Of a stretch of DNA of 64,000 nucleotides, positions 12,531 through 23,134 are shown one piece after another. Each line of letters starts with the position of its first letter. The first letter of the stretch is position 1. The DNA is from Gracilariopsis chorda (taxonomy: Eukaryota > Rhodophyta > Florideophyceae > Gracilariales > Gracilariaceae), in contig NBIV01000195.1 in the NCBI GenBank assembly GCA_003194525.1, positions 102,102 to 166,101 on the forward strand. The letters run 5' to 3'. The position numbers and the translations under genes were made by a program. The notes beneath the pieces are model-generated. The model had not been told where the DNA came from. It did not search any database and saw only the letters and a program-made list of their open reading frames with translations.

Positions 12531-13390
12531 TTGTAAAAGGATTGTAACGATGGTTGTCCCACGACAGCTTTATCTCTGATCAGTTGCGGTGCATCTCCTT
12601 GAATTAATCATTCTGCTCCCTACCAGATTCAGATTTATTTATACGAACTGTCGTATGGGGTAAGTCTTGGATGTGAGTAGAAACATTGTTAGAACTGGGT
12701 GCTCCGTTATGCATTACCTGAACAAGATGCGACGCGCTTATTTGCCATTATACCATTTTCATGGATATAATTTGCGCTTTCTCTCTATCTTTGCGTTAAT
12801 GGCCCCGCGAAATTTGGGCACCTTCAACGCTTTCTTACATTTGAGTTGCGAAAGGTGTAGGCATGAAGTTGATTGCAAGCTTCATGGAGCAGTTTTAGAG
12901 GTGGCTGAGTACGGGGTCCAATGTCATGCCTACTTGATGGCTGCGGATCAGAGTTTGTCATGCTCGTACTAGCGGTTGTTCGTCATTCATAAATTTCGGC
13001 AAGAAAGAGATCATACTCATTGAAATCACGCAGTTTTAGGTTTTTCATTTGGACTTGTCGGGTGGAAACTGGTTTTTGACTGAATGCAATTGTAAAGTGT
13101 ATTCTTCGTACGTTCAACATTCGTCTAATGTAGGAAAAAAAATCGTGCTCCCTACATTAAACGAAATATTGAAAGGTTGGGAGACAACTTATAAATGCCT
13201 GATTGCTCGAGAATCGTTTTCCAGTTTCGTTTCGTTTCATTTAATAAATCATAGAACGCCCCATAGTATTCTCAGAAAAACATCCACATGCCGAAGTTCT
13301 GCCACGTTTAGTGCAAACTCTTTCTGAAATGTTTTATACTGTCCATTGCTGGATTGCACTTGCGTTATTTTCTTCTTCATTTTCCAAGTA
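12531..13390. other. no recognisable gene
   Basis: AT-rich stretch between the SWR1-type relic and Helitron copy D. Short open frames exist on both strands but none shows a domain or a promoter. It may hold decayed 5' sequence of the SWR1-type gene. Confidence 0.4.
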
Positions 13391-14215
13391 GGGTTTACAG
13401 CGATGCCGTCCGTTGATCGTGCCTCGTTGCGGCCCGAGACCTAATTCTGGTGGAGCTCGCCTCAACCCTGCGGGTGCACATTAAATTCTGGTAGAGTACG
13501 CAAGGACGGTAGAGGCGCTCTTCGAAGCGCTGGGGAGCCCGCCTTAACGCCAGGGGAGCTCGCGGGAGCCGCTGGCAGTGCTCGTCACCACGCCAGAGGA
13601 GCTCGACAGAACACTAGGGCCGCTCGTCCGAACGTTGGCGAGCCCCGCGAAAACGCCATGGTGCGGGGGTGCTCGCCAGAACGCCCGGGGTGTCTTAAAA
13701 ACGCTTGGAGAGGTCGCTAATACGCATGAGGTGCTCTTAGAGGAGCCAGAGGTTGCCTTCAGGAGAAGAAATGCCACGGAAATGTAGAACTGGTATACTA
13801 CAGCCCCGAGATGCAAAGTTTGTGAATGAAAGCGGCGCCAATGTACAGGAACCAAGTATTAACGTCATTGATTCCTCAACCTCTGTGCCTCTATTGGTTG
13901 CTCCATTGCCTCCAGGGTTTTTCCTCTGCCTATGCTGCCTGTTTTCCCCCCCCGCCCGTGCCAATTTGCAAATCTTCCACCACCTCCACCATCTTCTCTT
14001 CCATCTTCGGCAATTTCTTCGTCTCAAATTACGGCAGGTCCGCCACCTGCTCAAGCTGATGGGACTGAAGTTCCAGGAAATGGCGCCCCATGTCTGTTGC
14101 TGAGGTTGGGGGTACTCGAGTTCGATCAGACACCTGCCAGTGTTTCTGGTTTATTGGGCCCTCAGAGTCTCTCTTATAGGACCCCTGGCTTGCTACTAAC
14201 ATTTAATACCTAGGA
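13391..14215 (+). mobile_element. Helitron-like element, N-terminal fragment (copy D)
   Basis: A plus-strand frame reads RPNSGGARLNP and, further on, GARQN and AARPNV units, which is the glycine/alanine/arginine/asparagine heptad array that opens the Helitron ORF in copy B. Next, at about 13800-13900, comes NESGANVQEPS, matching HESGAHVQEP of copy B, and then a proline-rich stretch. The 5' leader seen in copies A, B and C is not recognisable upstream, and nothing downstream of about 14200 matches, so this is a small, older or divergent fragment. Confidence 0.6.
13440..13745 (+). repeat. 21-bp minisatellite encoding a 7-residue repeat
   Basis: About a dozen imperfect 21-bp units related to CTCGCCAGAACGCCNGGGGTG run in tandem. 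In one plus-strand frame they encode GGARxN(S/A/V)-type heptads, the same repeat that opens the Helitron ORF of copies A and B (54.27-54.41 kb). Unit number and sequence differ among copies, as expected for a slippage-prone coding minisatellite. Confidence 0.7.
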
Positions 14216-14615
14216 TGCGCATTGTAAAGCGCAAAAAGAGGTATCAGACCAACCAGGATAGTTCTGTCCGAATCCAGATGAATTCAGAGGTTGCCCGCTT
14301 GGGTAACCACTTCAGTCTGCCTGATTGCGTGTACATCACCACACCATATTCTGGTGCGGCCTAGTCAAGTTCATTGGACTAGGTCATGATGACGTAGGCA
14401 GGGCGTCCCCAACGTTCTCTGTTTCGACGTCAGCTGTTCAGCATGGCTTGGATGAAACGCAAGTCACAACGAGAAACTTACATCATGCTTGCTTCATAGG
14501 CAAGGACCAAGAAGAGTCCGCATATGGTGAAAACAGTTTTCAATAACCTGAGAAACGTTTTATTCAGTCGACTGAAATCCTCAGATTCCGGAATGAGTAT
14601 CATCCGAGAAAGTAC
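14216..14615. other. no recognisable gene
   Basis: No supported coding region. A short inverted repeat (CCTAGTC ... GACTAGG, about 14365-14390) is the only structure I noticed. Confidence 0.35.
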
Positions 14616-15471
14616 TCAAAGAATAGTGGATACTAAGCGGTCAGCATGCTTCATGGGTTCTGGAAGGGTGTATTGCAAATACGTACATATTCGCTGTATC
14701 GAAATTCGGAGCCGAAAAAAGACGGGGTGGTTGTAAAGAAAATGCGCTATTCTGCGGATGGGAGGCACTGTAAGTTCAAGCGATTGGTACTGAGCATGAT
14801 CATCAAACGCGGAAAGCATCCTGATCGTCGCAAAAAGAAGGACCAGCCCGAAGATATATAGCCGGTCGCTGCTTTCAAAAGTCGTGATGAAGAACAGAGA
14901 TCGCCCGGAAACCTTTGAGTCTGAAATATGGAAGAACACTTGACAACTGCCGTACAAGAATGGGGGTAGAAAATCCACAAGACCAAAGCGTTTGGAGTTC
15001 TTAAAAGAACCACCTATCCCAATGTCACACTTGCAGTGCGGATCGTCTTTGATAATTCCCTTCTCCGAACACCGTTCCATCATTGTGATGAAGTTGTTAA
15101 ACCCAGTGGTGCTTCCATCAGAATATTGTTGCACGGATGAGCAAGTCCAATTCAAGAAGCCTTGCATTTGGTTGAGATAGTTTGCGATTATCCCGTCGAT
15201 GCCAAGATGCAGAACAGAAGAGCTTGTGAGTTTGTGGGCGATATTGTCCGGGTAGAGGAGAGAATCTTACGCTAGCGTAATTTCGGCCGTTTAGAAACGC
15301 TATGGGTGATTCGTAGACGATACAACAGCGGAGTTCTGCTCCGGAGAGAACACCACAGTCGTTGAAGCGTGCAGACTCGGCGCAAAGTGTATAACTTATC
15401 AGAATGTGAGCGAACACGAGTGTTATGCCACGGGAATACATTGTGACGAAAACAGTGGACTCGTACTCCAA
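14616..15471 (-). pseudogene. ionotropic glutamate receptor-like / SBP-type ligand-binding fragment
   Basis: The minus strand from about 15438 reads MYSRGITLVFAHILISYTLC, a plausible signal peptide. After a frame change near 15265-15170 it continues HLGIDGIIANYLNQMQGFLNW, then CDIGIGGSFKNSKRFGLVDF (about 14950-15030) and a hydrophobic span (LYIFGLVLLFATIRML). The CDIxIGG...R...VDF...PF pattern followed by a transmembrane stretch is typical of the end of the first ligand-binding lobe of ionotropic glutamate receptors and related periplasmic-binding modules. It stops at 14616, well short of a full receptor. The frame change could be a small intron (a GTAAGA donor-like word lies near 15269) or a mutation. 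Assignment is by motif only. Confidence 0.4.
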
Positions 15472-15859
15472 GACTGAGCAAAGCGTTAGCCGGGTGGAAA
15501 TCGGGATGAGACGAAGTATTTTGGGAACTGGCCCATGCTAATCTGTACTTACTGGCGCACAGAAGGGGAGGGGAGGCTCATAGGGCTGGCGCATGTTCAA
15601 CGCTCCAACTGGACGGCACCATTCTGTTTGAAGATGTGAATATGTTTCGCATTGAATGGCATCCCGGTACTTGGGGAGAGATATATGTGGTGCAACCTTG
15701 GTTATCACCATTACGACTGCAGATAATGGACAGAAAGATGAAGACACCCTGTGATACAGAGTGTCCACTTTCTGGCTGGCAACCAAGCACTTAATGTTAC
15801 AAAAGAGCTGTCCCTATTCTTGAGCAGGACGGGCTGGAATGCAAACTTGGCTTGGACCA
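15472..15859. other. no recognisable gene
   Basis: Sequence between the receptor-like fragment and the left LTR of the outer copia element. Nothing supported. Confidence 0.35.
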
Positions 15860-16234
15860 TGTGAGAGATGCACTCCTCACATCATCCTCGTCAGATGGTG
15901 AGGAGAGTTTAGATACAACGGACCATCTCACCATCCTTGGATATCGTGGAAAAGCGTCTTGCCTTCTCACCATCCCCAAAGATGGTGGGATGTTTGCTTA
16001 CAATGCCGCATTGATGCGCGCATCTTAGGATAGTTGTAGTGGAGAACAACGAGTAGCGTCTTTCTCCACCGTTATAAAAGGAAGGGAACAGAGCTCGGCC
16101 CTTGCCTCTCGTCTGTTCCCAAACTCACCTTTCTACATCAACTTGTCTATACTAAGCAAAACTACTACAGTTTTTTCGATACTAGCCGTACCTACCGCTG
16201 TATCCTGTTTTCCAATAATCGAGTTTCATCGACA
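15860..16234 (+). repeat. 5' LTR of outer copia element
   Basis: 375 bp, TG...CA ends, with a hairpin near its start (CTCCTCAC ... GTGAGGAG) and a TATAAAAG box. It matches the right LTR over its full length with a few per cent differences. Confidence 0.9.
16073..16080 (+). promoter_or_regulatory. TATA box in copia LTR
   Basis: TATAAAAG, followed by GGAAGGGAACAGAGCTCG. The same box is at 26758-26765 in the other LTR. The leader from here to the predicted donor at 16273 contains no ATG. Confidence 0.65.
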
Positions 16235-16272
16235 TTCCGGACGTAATCGGAAGCTCGATATCTTGAATTAAA

Positions 16273-16404
16273 GTAAGTTCAAATAAGCTCTCTGCAAATT
16301 TGAAAAATTCTGTTTATTGTAATACGGCGTTGTTAAGCCAAGGCGAAGAACCTATAAGATGTGATTAATAATTTATACGATTTTTCTATTTCTAGTTTGC
16401 ACAG
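16273..16404 (+). other. predicted intron splitting the start codon of the 5' ORF
   Basis: The donor is AAA|GTAAGT at 16272/16273. The acceptor is TTTGCACAG|TGGCTAG at 16404/16405, preceded by a pyrimidine-rich run. Joining the flanks creates AAATGGCTAG, that is an ATG in frame with the zinc-finger ORF. The genomic sequence has only GTG at this place and no upstream ATG in the leader. Splicing is inferred from consensus sites and frame, not observed. Confidence 0.55.
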
Positions 16405-16743
16405 TGGCTAGTTTCTATTCTAACGCTATTGTCCCTCGTAACCAATTAGTACATACCGTTGAAGTAGTCACCAACTTTCAAAATATTACAGTGGAAGAAC
16501 CCGGCACTCCTACACACCAGCACTGCAGTTCATTGCTGGATACCCGACCGCCGCCTCAACTGTTGGCACCGGCCAACAATCAACCATTAACCAATCAAAA
16601 CACATCAACGCGTAGAACCGTGCTCGAGCAACTGGCCAACAGTAACGTCGACAGCGAGCATTACACCCCGCCCCGCCGCCATCCAACCATAATCGATTTG
16701 GAAGGCGAAGAAGTCCCCGTGCCCCTTGTGTCACGTGTCAAAC

Positions 16744-16956
16744 TCTTGCAAGTCGAACAATGAGCTTAACTAACTCTTTACTCATGGGGCACCAGACTTA
16801 TTCTTATATAGACGTCGATGTACTTTGGGCTTACAGAGAATATCTAGTAGATATTATTACTTTATGGAACAATTCAATATGACTCTTAATCTGTAAACCT
16901 GTAAACAGAATGTGTAGAATGTAGACACTAACGGAAGCAATTCAATACCTATGTCA
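16744..16956 (-). repeat. 3' LTR of nested copia
   Basis: 213 bp, matching 21068-21280 with scattered substitutions. On the minus strand it begins TGACATAGG and contains a TATATAAG box (complement at 16803-16810). Confidence 0.9.
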
Positions 16957-17076
16957 CTTCCACCCATTCTATACAGTCTCATCAACATCAAGTACCATGT
17001 TATGGCAAATTTTCTTGTGACTCACGGCGTTGAGCGGCTTTGTGTGCACATCCGCAGCATTGGATGTCGTCTCAAC

Positions 17077-18560
17077 CTACTCCAAGACAACATCACCACG
17101 TTCTACATGATCCCGAAGAAAATGAAAAAGTACATATATATTCTTCGTGCGCTCACTGCATACTGTGTTACTGCTCAGACGAATTGGGCCCTGCTTGTTA
17201 CAACAAATCACCATTTCCTTTCCCTTCCAAAAACTAAATTCTTTCATGATCGATCCTAACCAAAAAGATTCTCGAACCGCATAAGAAAGTGGTGCATACT
17301 CGGCTTCAACGGTACACTGTGCTACAAGAGGTTGCTTTTTGAACCTCCAGCTCACAGCTGCGCCAGAATTAATGAAAACAAAACCACCTATAGACTTGCG
17401 ATCAACTGTATCGCCTGCAAAATCAGAATCTGAGAACCCCAACATCTTGCTCCTCTGCTTTGAAAACACCAATCCGACATTCTGCTTTCCTTTCCAATAC
17501 CTGAAGACTCGCTTCGCTGCCTTCCGATGCTCTTGACTGAACCTGTACATAAAGCGGCTCAAGTAACTTACAGCAAACGAAATGTCCGGTCTGGAGGTAC
17601 TCGAGAGGTATATCAGTTCACCAACAAGTTTTCTGAATGGGTGGCAGTTCTCCTCCTCAGATGTGCTTGAGATCAGAGAACAGGGAAGCACAATGGAAGT
17701 TCTAATGACTGCACAAGATCCCATGTCAAATTGGTGCAACAGACGACTGATCATGCCTGCGTTGTGAAATTTCAGTGTACCACTCTCGCTTTGGACCACT
17801 GTAATCCCGAGGAACTTGGCCTCATCGGTCTCTACTCGAAGATCAACATGATTCTCCAAGAAAGAAACCACCCTCTGCAGCTCTTCTGATCTTTGACAGG
17901 AAACCAGCACATCATCAACAGAAAAGGCCAATACCAACAAGTAGGACTCGTTACGTATGAAGTAGAGTGCTGGATCTTCCTGAGAGCACGTAAAGCCAAA
18001 TTGAAGCAAGATGGGATGAATAAAGTTATGAAAAGCTCTTAATGCCTGCTTCAAACCATAAATAGCACGCTTGAGTCTGTACACATTCTTGTTTCACTCT
18101 TGCACTTTAAAACCAGGGAACTGATGCATGTATACCTGTTCTTCAAGCTGTCCATACAGAAATGCGGCTTTGATATCCAAGCGAATGAATTCCATTTGTG
18201 GTCATCAATGTTGGATAAAACTAGTCGCATAGTAGCATACTTGACAACGGGGGAAAAGATCTCATAATAGCCAGTCCCGAGTCATTGCATGAAGCCTTTT
18301 GCAACAATTCGCGCTCTATGCCTCGTGAAAACTCCACTCCAGTTATGCTTACGATCAAACACCCACCGGCACTCAATTGGTACAACATTGGGAGGGAACT
18401 TAACCAGTTCAAAAACATCTCTACTCGTCAGATTGTTCACTTTAATTTTCATTGCTGCCCTCCATTCCTTCCGCTCAGAAGAGTTCATCGCCTGTTCAAA
18501 GGTTTGTGGCAAGTTATCTTCAGTCACTTCTAACATGCAATTCGCCATAAACGTCTCGAG
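17077..18560 (-). pseudogene. nested copia reverse transcriptase and RNase H
   Basis: The reverse transcriptase begins around 18548 (CRWVFDRKHNWSG, KARIVAKGF-like segment). It continues after a break near 18085-18280 with YRLKRAIYGLKQA and the catalytic region AFSVDDVLVSC, where the usual YVDD has become SVDD. RNase H follows with GFSDSDFAGD and the CTVEAEYAPLS segment (about 17260-17440). It copies the element RNA into DNA in virus-like particles. The gap between the two parts contains at least one stop, and the altered first residue of the active-site box suggests low or no activity. Confidence 0.8.
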
Positions 18561-18569
18561 CGAATACCG

Positions 18570-20070
18570 CTATGGAGCGGAACGCTGGCGAGCGGACCGT
18601 CTCAGAGGTTGGGCATCGGTAGCATCAGGTGCTAGCAGCGGGTCTTCATTTGCTTCAACAGCATCAACACCTTCATAGAAGTCTCCTGCAGCCACAGATT
18701 CTTCCATGTCGGGCTCTTCCATTCCAGATTCTAGATCATCGAAGAGGTTTTCCACGCTGAAATGTTCCACAACTTCTTCCTTTCCATTCCCAGTCTTCCA
18801 GCCAAAGCACCATTCATCAAGCTTCACATCACGAGATATTGCAAAGCTTCTCGACTTGGGGTAGAAGATTTTGTAAGAATTACATCTCTCAAAGCCGACT
18901 AGGTGAGAACTTTCCACTTCTTCGCTTCTTAGGAATGTGAACGTATGAATTACATCCAAATATCCTGACATGGGACATATTTGGCTTTCTTTCCCACACA
19001 GCTTCAAAAGGAGTCTTTCTAGTCGTAACAACGCTGGAATACATTCGGTTCCTCAAGAGATTAGCAGTGGTGACAGCCTCTGCCCACTATTTTTCGTAAC
19101 GAGCTTCGGGTATGTTGTGAAGCATTGCTCTGGCGGAGTTGTTCAAAGTCTTGTTCAATCTTTCCGCCTTACCGTCCGATTCAGGGCTGTATGGCGGAGC
19201 AGGTTCAGAGAGTGTTCCCCTATGCTTAAGCCAGTTCTGCATATCTTGATACATGCATTCCTTCGCGTTGTCAATATGAAATGCTCTGAAAGGCTTCTGG
19301 GCTGTGGCTTCAAACTCTACAATCATTTCCTTAACAGCGTGCGGAAATTCTGACCGAAGACTCAAGAATCGAACAAGAGAGTATTCAGTAAACTCATCGT
19401 ACAGTGTAACGTAATAATTTGCTCCACTGAAGGATGTGCACTTCACTGGACCTACGACGTCTGTGTGAACGAGTTCACCAGGTGTATGGCATCGGTCACG
19501 AGTCACTGTTGGTCTTACATCATGAATTGACTTTGACACTCGACATGACTCACAGGAATTCCAGTCAGAGACACTTGTAAAGCCAACTCCATTAACCAGG
19601 GGAACAGTTGCTCTCAAATTGGATGCACAAATATGACCAAGAGGACTGTGCCATCGTATCGACTTCTCATTCTCGGATGCCGCAACCAGCGCTTTTGTTG
19701 TATATGATTCAGAACTAGGACACCGAATCTCTTCATAAATTCCATTCCTACGCCTTCCAATAGCTACAAGAACAATCTCCTTAGTCTTCGGATCGCACAC
19801 CTTACAAAGTCTCTGCCCTCCTTCATCTAACTGGAACAGAACGCTGTACCCTTTCCTCTGTAGGGCACTGACTGACAGTAGGTTACATCTGAGCTTCGGC
19901 ACTAACTGTACGTCCGTGAGATTCAGACATATCTCCTTGCAAGACACAATTGCAATGCACGGCACAATGCCCTTTCCAGTGACATCAAGTTTCGTTTCAT
20001 CACCGATTTCAACATGCGTTTTCAAACACTGCACGGTACCCGAGTCAAAAGCAGATGAATCATTACACAT
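18570..20070 (-). pseudogene. nested copia protease tail and integrase
   Basis: At 19087-20070 the frame includes a protease-to-integrase linker, a zinc-binding start (WHSPLGH and CESCRVSK) and the integrase core. The core has VHTDVVGP, HIDNAKECM and SPESDGKAERLNKT, supplying the D, D and E catalytic residues. The integrase C-terminus and GKEs-like linker continue in another frame at 18570-19031. Integrase inserts the cDNA and makes the 5-bp duplication seen here. The shift near 19031-19087 breaks the polyprotein. Confidence 0.8.
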
Positions 20071-20097
20071 GTGCTTTGTAGCACCAGAGTCCAGAAA

Positions 20098-20965
20098 TCA
20101 CTTCCTTGAGGATCCCGGAATACCAGCAACAAGAGCTCGAACTACATGTGATTCAACTCCAGAATCGCTAACGTCCTTCTCAAGCCCAGTAACATTTGTC
20201 ATGTTCTTGGGAAGATAATTTGGGCTCGCTGGATAGTCACAGCAGTCAGCCTGCTTATGGTTTGGTCGACAACAGTAGTGGCACTTGAACTTCTTCCTTC
20301 TTGATGCATTACCTCTGACATTCAGCGCTATCGCACTGTCCTTATCGACCACGTCCCGCTAAAGAGAAGCTTTCTTCGAAATAAAAGAGGGGGTGCATCT
20401 GGTAGAGTCTTTCCCATGCTGCGGATTACTTCAGCAGTGACCTGAAACTCCTCCCGAAGTCCTCAAAGTAATGCCATTAGTTTCCCTGCATCGTCAAGAG
20501 AATAGTCAATGCCAACTAGGGTGGATTCTAGCTCCGCCAAACGAGCACTATACTGCAGTACTGACTCATCATAATCCATCTTCATGCTCTGATACCTGTC
20601 AAATAGAGCGTCACGACTAGCATGACTGACACTCTGGTACTGCTCTCTGAGGGCTTTCCAAACGTGACAGGGCTCAGTTATCTCTAAGAACCTTGCTACA
20701 CAAGAATCATGCACCAAAAGAAGGATTGTAGATAAGGCAGTGTCTCTGCGACGAGCATACTTGTCATAGCCGTTATCTTGCGGTTCCAGTTCAGTCCGGG
20801 TGCCGTTCACGATAGCCCACAAACCTTTGCTCTTCAAAACGATTTCCAGCTTCTTCGACCACATGAAATAATTCGAAGACGTTAACAGAGGCAAGCACAC
20901 CTTCTGAAGATCAATCCCAGCAGACGGCTCGGGATCACCAAAAGAAAGTCATGACGAATGAAAAG
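20098..20965 (-). pseudogene. nested copia Gag
   Basis: The frame from about 20960 down to 20463 has the usual copia Gag opening (LTSSNYFMWSKKLEIVLKSK, then GLWAIVNG) and helical body. A separate frame at 20098-20352 carries a canonical CX2CX4HX4C knuckle (CHYC-CRPN-H-KQAD-C). Gag would coat the element RNA. An extra T in a short T run near the start codon and a stop between the two parts break the frame. Confidence 0.8.
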
Positions 20966-21053
20966 TTGATTCACACCAATGACAACGAGTGAAGCATAGA
21001 ATTGGACAAAGAATAGTTTCAACAACAGAAGCTCAGAGATAGTTGTAGTAGGT

Positions 21054-21067
21054 CTGGGCCCATAACC
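21054..21067 (-). promoter_or_regulatory. primer-binding site, initiator tRNA-Met anticodon arm
   Basis: Immediately next to the 5' LTR of the nested element, the minus strand reads GGTTATGGGCCCAG. This is exactly complementary to CUGGGCCCAUAACC, the anticodon-arm region of eukaryotic initiator tRNA-Met. Priming from an internally cut tRNA (half-tRNA) is the mechanism known from Drosophila copia and yeast Ty5. Confidence 0.8.
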
Positions 21068-21280
21068 TCTTACAAGTCGAACGATGAGCTTAACTAACTC
21101 CCTACTCATGGGGCACCAGACTTATTCTTATATAGACGTAGATGTACTATGGGCTTACAGAGAATATCTAGTAGATATTATTACTTCATGGAACAATTCA
21201 ATATGATTCGTAATCTGTAAACCTGTAAAAAGAATGTGTAGAATGTGGACAGTAACGTAAGCATTTCAATACCTATGTCA
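21068..21280 (-). repeat. 5' LTR of nested copia
   Basis: 213 bp, same as 16744-16956. It is directly followed, on the minus strand, by the primer-binding site and on the outside by CAAAC. Confidence 0.9.
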
Positions 21281-21689
21281 CAAACCGCCAGCTAAATTGA
21301 GACCCGCCATACAAAAACTGCGTATCAAAAAGGGTAAGCTATACCGCGACAATTGTCAACCGAAAACGCATACACGTAACATCGTGCTTGTAAAACGATA
21401 TTGCAAATTGTGCGATATTCAGTGCAATTCTGCGAAAACTTTTTTTGACCACAAGCAGTCACGCGGTCACAAGACCCTTTTACAAAACAGGCGTGATCCT
21501 CCGTTCTGCAAGAGTTGTGACCGTCACTTTGAGTCACACCACCACCTCAACCACCACATTAACGGCAAGGATCACGATAAAGTGCTTTACCGTAAAATTA
21601 AATAGAAAAATCTTCATTTGCTTTTACACTCTACTGTAAAACATATTCGTATAGTATAATAAAGTGGTTTAGTTTGAAAACAATAATAC

Positions 21690-23050
21690 TGTAAGTAATA
21701 GGTAAGAAACGTAGTGTTATTGCTAGTTATTACAAATTGAATCCACTTAATGGAAACTTTACGAGGAACATAAGGTATGCTAACCCACAGCAATGACAGT
21801 TCATTGAGTTTCTTAAGAACATCCAAGAAAACAATGCCGACGCCACACCCGCTCAGATAATCGATCTTCTAAGGAACGAATACCTGCCAGACAAATTACT
21901 TACTTATTCTATTTTGATTAATTGCTTGTTAATGCGTAAATTCGCAAAGTTTCTAGAAGATCGAGGAATAATTCTTGTAGAACATAAAAGTACTAATCTC
22001 TTGAAAAGAATAGCCAAAACGATTTATGAACATTCAAACTTTGACGATGCTTTTGCTGCAATAGATTTATTTGAGCAAACACCCCCCACTGCCCCAAACA
22101 CCCGCAACCAGCCATCTGAGAACACCGAAACTCAAGGGAACGCCGAAGCTGAGCCAATGCGCGAACTCTCTCCACCCAAGCGTGCGATTGAGCAAAACTG
22201 CCAACGTCAGCCCTGGCGCTCTTCAATAGCCAACAATGAACAACAAGCGAACTTCGGAGACAACCGGGACACGTTATCTCATTATATCGCATCCCGTTAT
22301 AAAGACGAATTGTCCAAATTCTCAGGAGCCCTTGGCGAATGTTGGGAAGAATTTCTGAGCGAATATAAGTATGCCGCTTTAGATTACAATCTATCCAACC
22401 ACCAAAGACTTCAATACTTACACCATACTTTGCATGGAAACGCAAAATAGTTTTATGTACAAAACGTTGATGGCAGAGTGCGAAGCTTCAGGGAAGCTTC
22501 GGCAGTCATGAAAAAGGAATATAATTCTCTCTCCCGTCAAAACCGCATTGCTGCTTATCGACGAAACCTACGAATCCAAAAAGTTGTTTCAAAGAGCTCT
22601 TCATCAAGCGACGCTTTGGAGAAACGCCACGAAGAAATTTCGAAGTTGTCCCCACAAGGCCCTATGCACTGCCGATCGAGGCGCAACAGAATCAAAATGT
22701 TGCAGAATACCGTTATTAGTCGTTCCTAGGCCCGAGACGCCTGCAGCAGAGCCAATGCTGGACTGATTAGCTATCATGAACTCTATGGACAGTTGGAAGC
22801 CGCAATTCAACTGGACCAAGAAGAGAAAATTGGTCGCATGAGAGATCAGAAGAGTCCTCAGTTAGTCTCTCTCTCCACCGACGATTTCCAGAACCCTGGC
22901 ACGAGTGAGACTTTTTTGCTGGCCAATATCGATACGCACGCCCTCCGAATTCCACAAACAGGGCAACATTTCGTCAATCGAATAATAAACGGAACGTTAA
23001 CTGTTGGAACTGTGGTAAATATGGACATGTAATAGCTGAATGCCTGCAAC
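21690..23050 (+). pseudogene. outer copia Gag
   Basis: An open region runs from about 21690 through 22450 (ADATPAQIIDLLRNEYLPDK, then MRKFAKFLEDRG), broken by a TGA where a tryptophan or similar codon is expected near 21800. It continues through frame changes to a canonical knuckle at 23002-23043, CWNC-GKYG-H-VIAE-C (CX2CX4HX4C). Gag packages element RNA. At least three breaks are present. Confidence 0.7.
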
Positions 23051-23134
23051 GCAAGGACCTCACCAACAACGCTGCCAATCGTGTGTAAGGTTTGCAAATA
23101 AATGGCTAGAAAGATCAGAATAAGGCTTTAAAAC

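Larger units (their letters stand above)
16744..21280 (-). mobile_element. Ty1/copia LTR retrotransposon (nested, 4.5 kb)
   Basis: Two 213-bp LTRs (16744-16956 and 21068-21280) and a perfect 5-bp target duplication CAAAC at 16739-16743 and 21281-21285 define the insertion exactly. On the minus strand the order is primer site, gag with zinc knuckle, protease/integrase, reverse transcriptase, RNase H. Its proteins carry a few stops and frameshifts, fewer than the outer element. LTR divergence is a few per cent, so the insertion is fairly recent relative to its surroundings. Confidence 0.95.
16405..21605 (+). pseudogene. 5' ORF with two C2H2 fingers, interrupted by nested copia
   Basis: The first part runs to 16743; the reading continues at 21286-21605 once the insertion and one CAAAC copy are removed, in the same frame with no stop. 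The N-terminal part is Thr/Asn/Pro rich. The C-terminal part has two fingers with identical spacing: CKLC...H-KQSRG-H and CKSC...H-INGKD-H, that is CX2CX12HX5H, a spacing typical of U1-like and other RNA/DNA-binding C2H2 fingers. It lies between the 5' LTR and gag, so it would be an accessory nucleic-acid-binding protein or a gag-like first ORF. A comparable ORF is present in the gypsy element at 27444-27928. Only the insertion breaks it; no other stop is seen. Confidence 0.65.

Noticed and set aside
16235..16250. Primer-binding site for the outer copia element
   Set aside because: The bases after the 5' LTR (TTCCGGACG...) match no tRNA 3' end or anticodon arm I can name with confidence, so no site is called.
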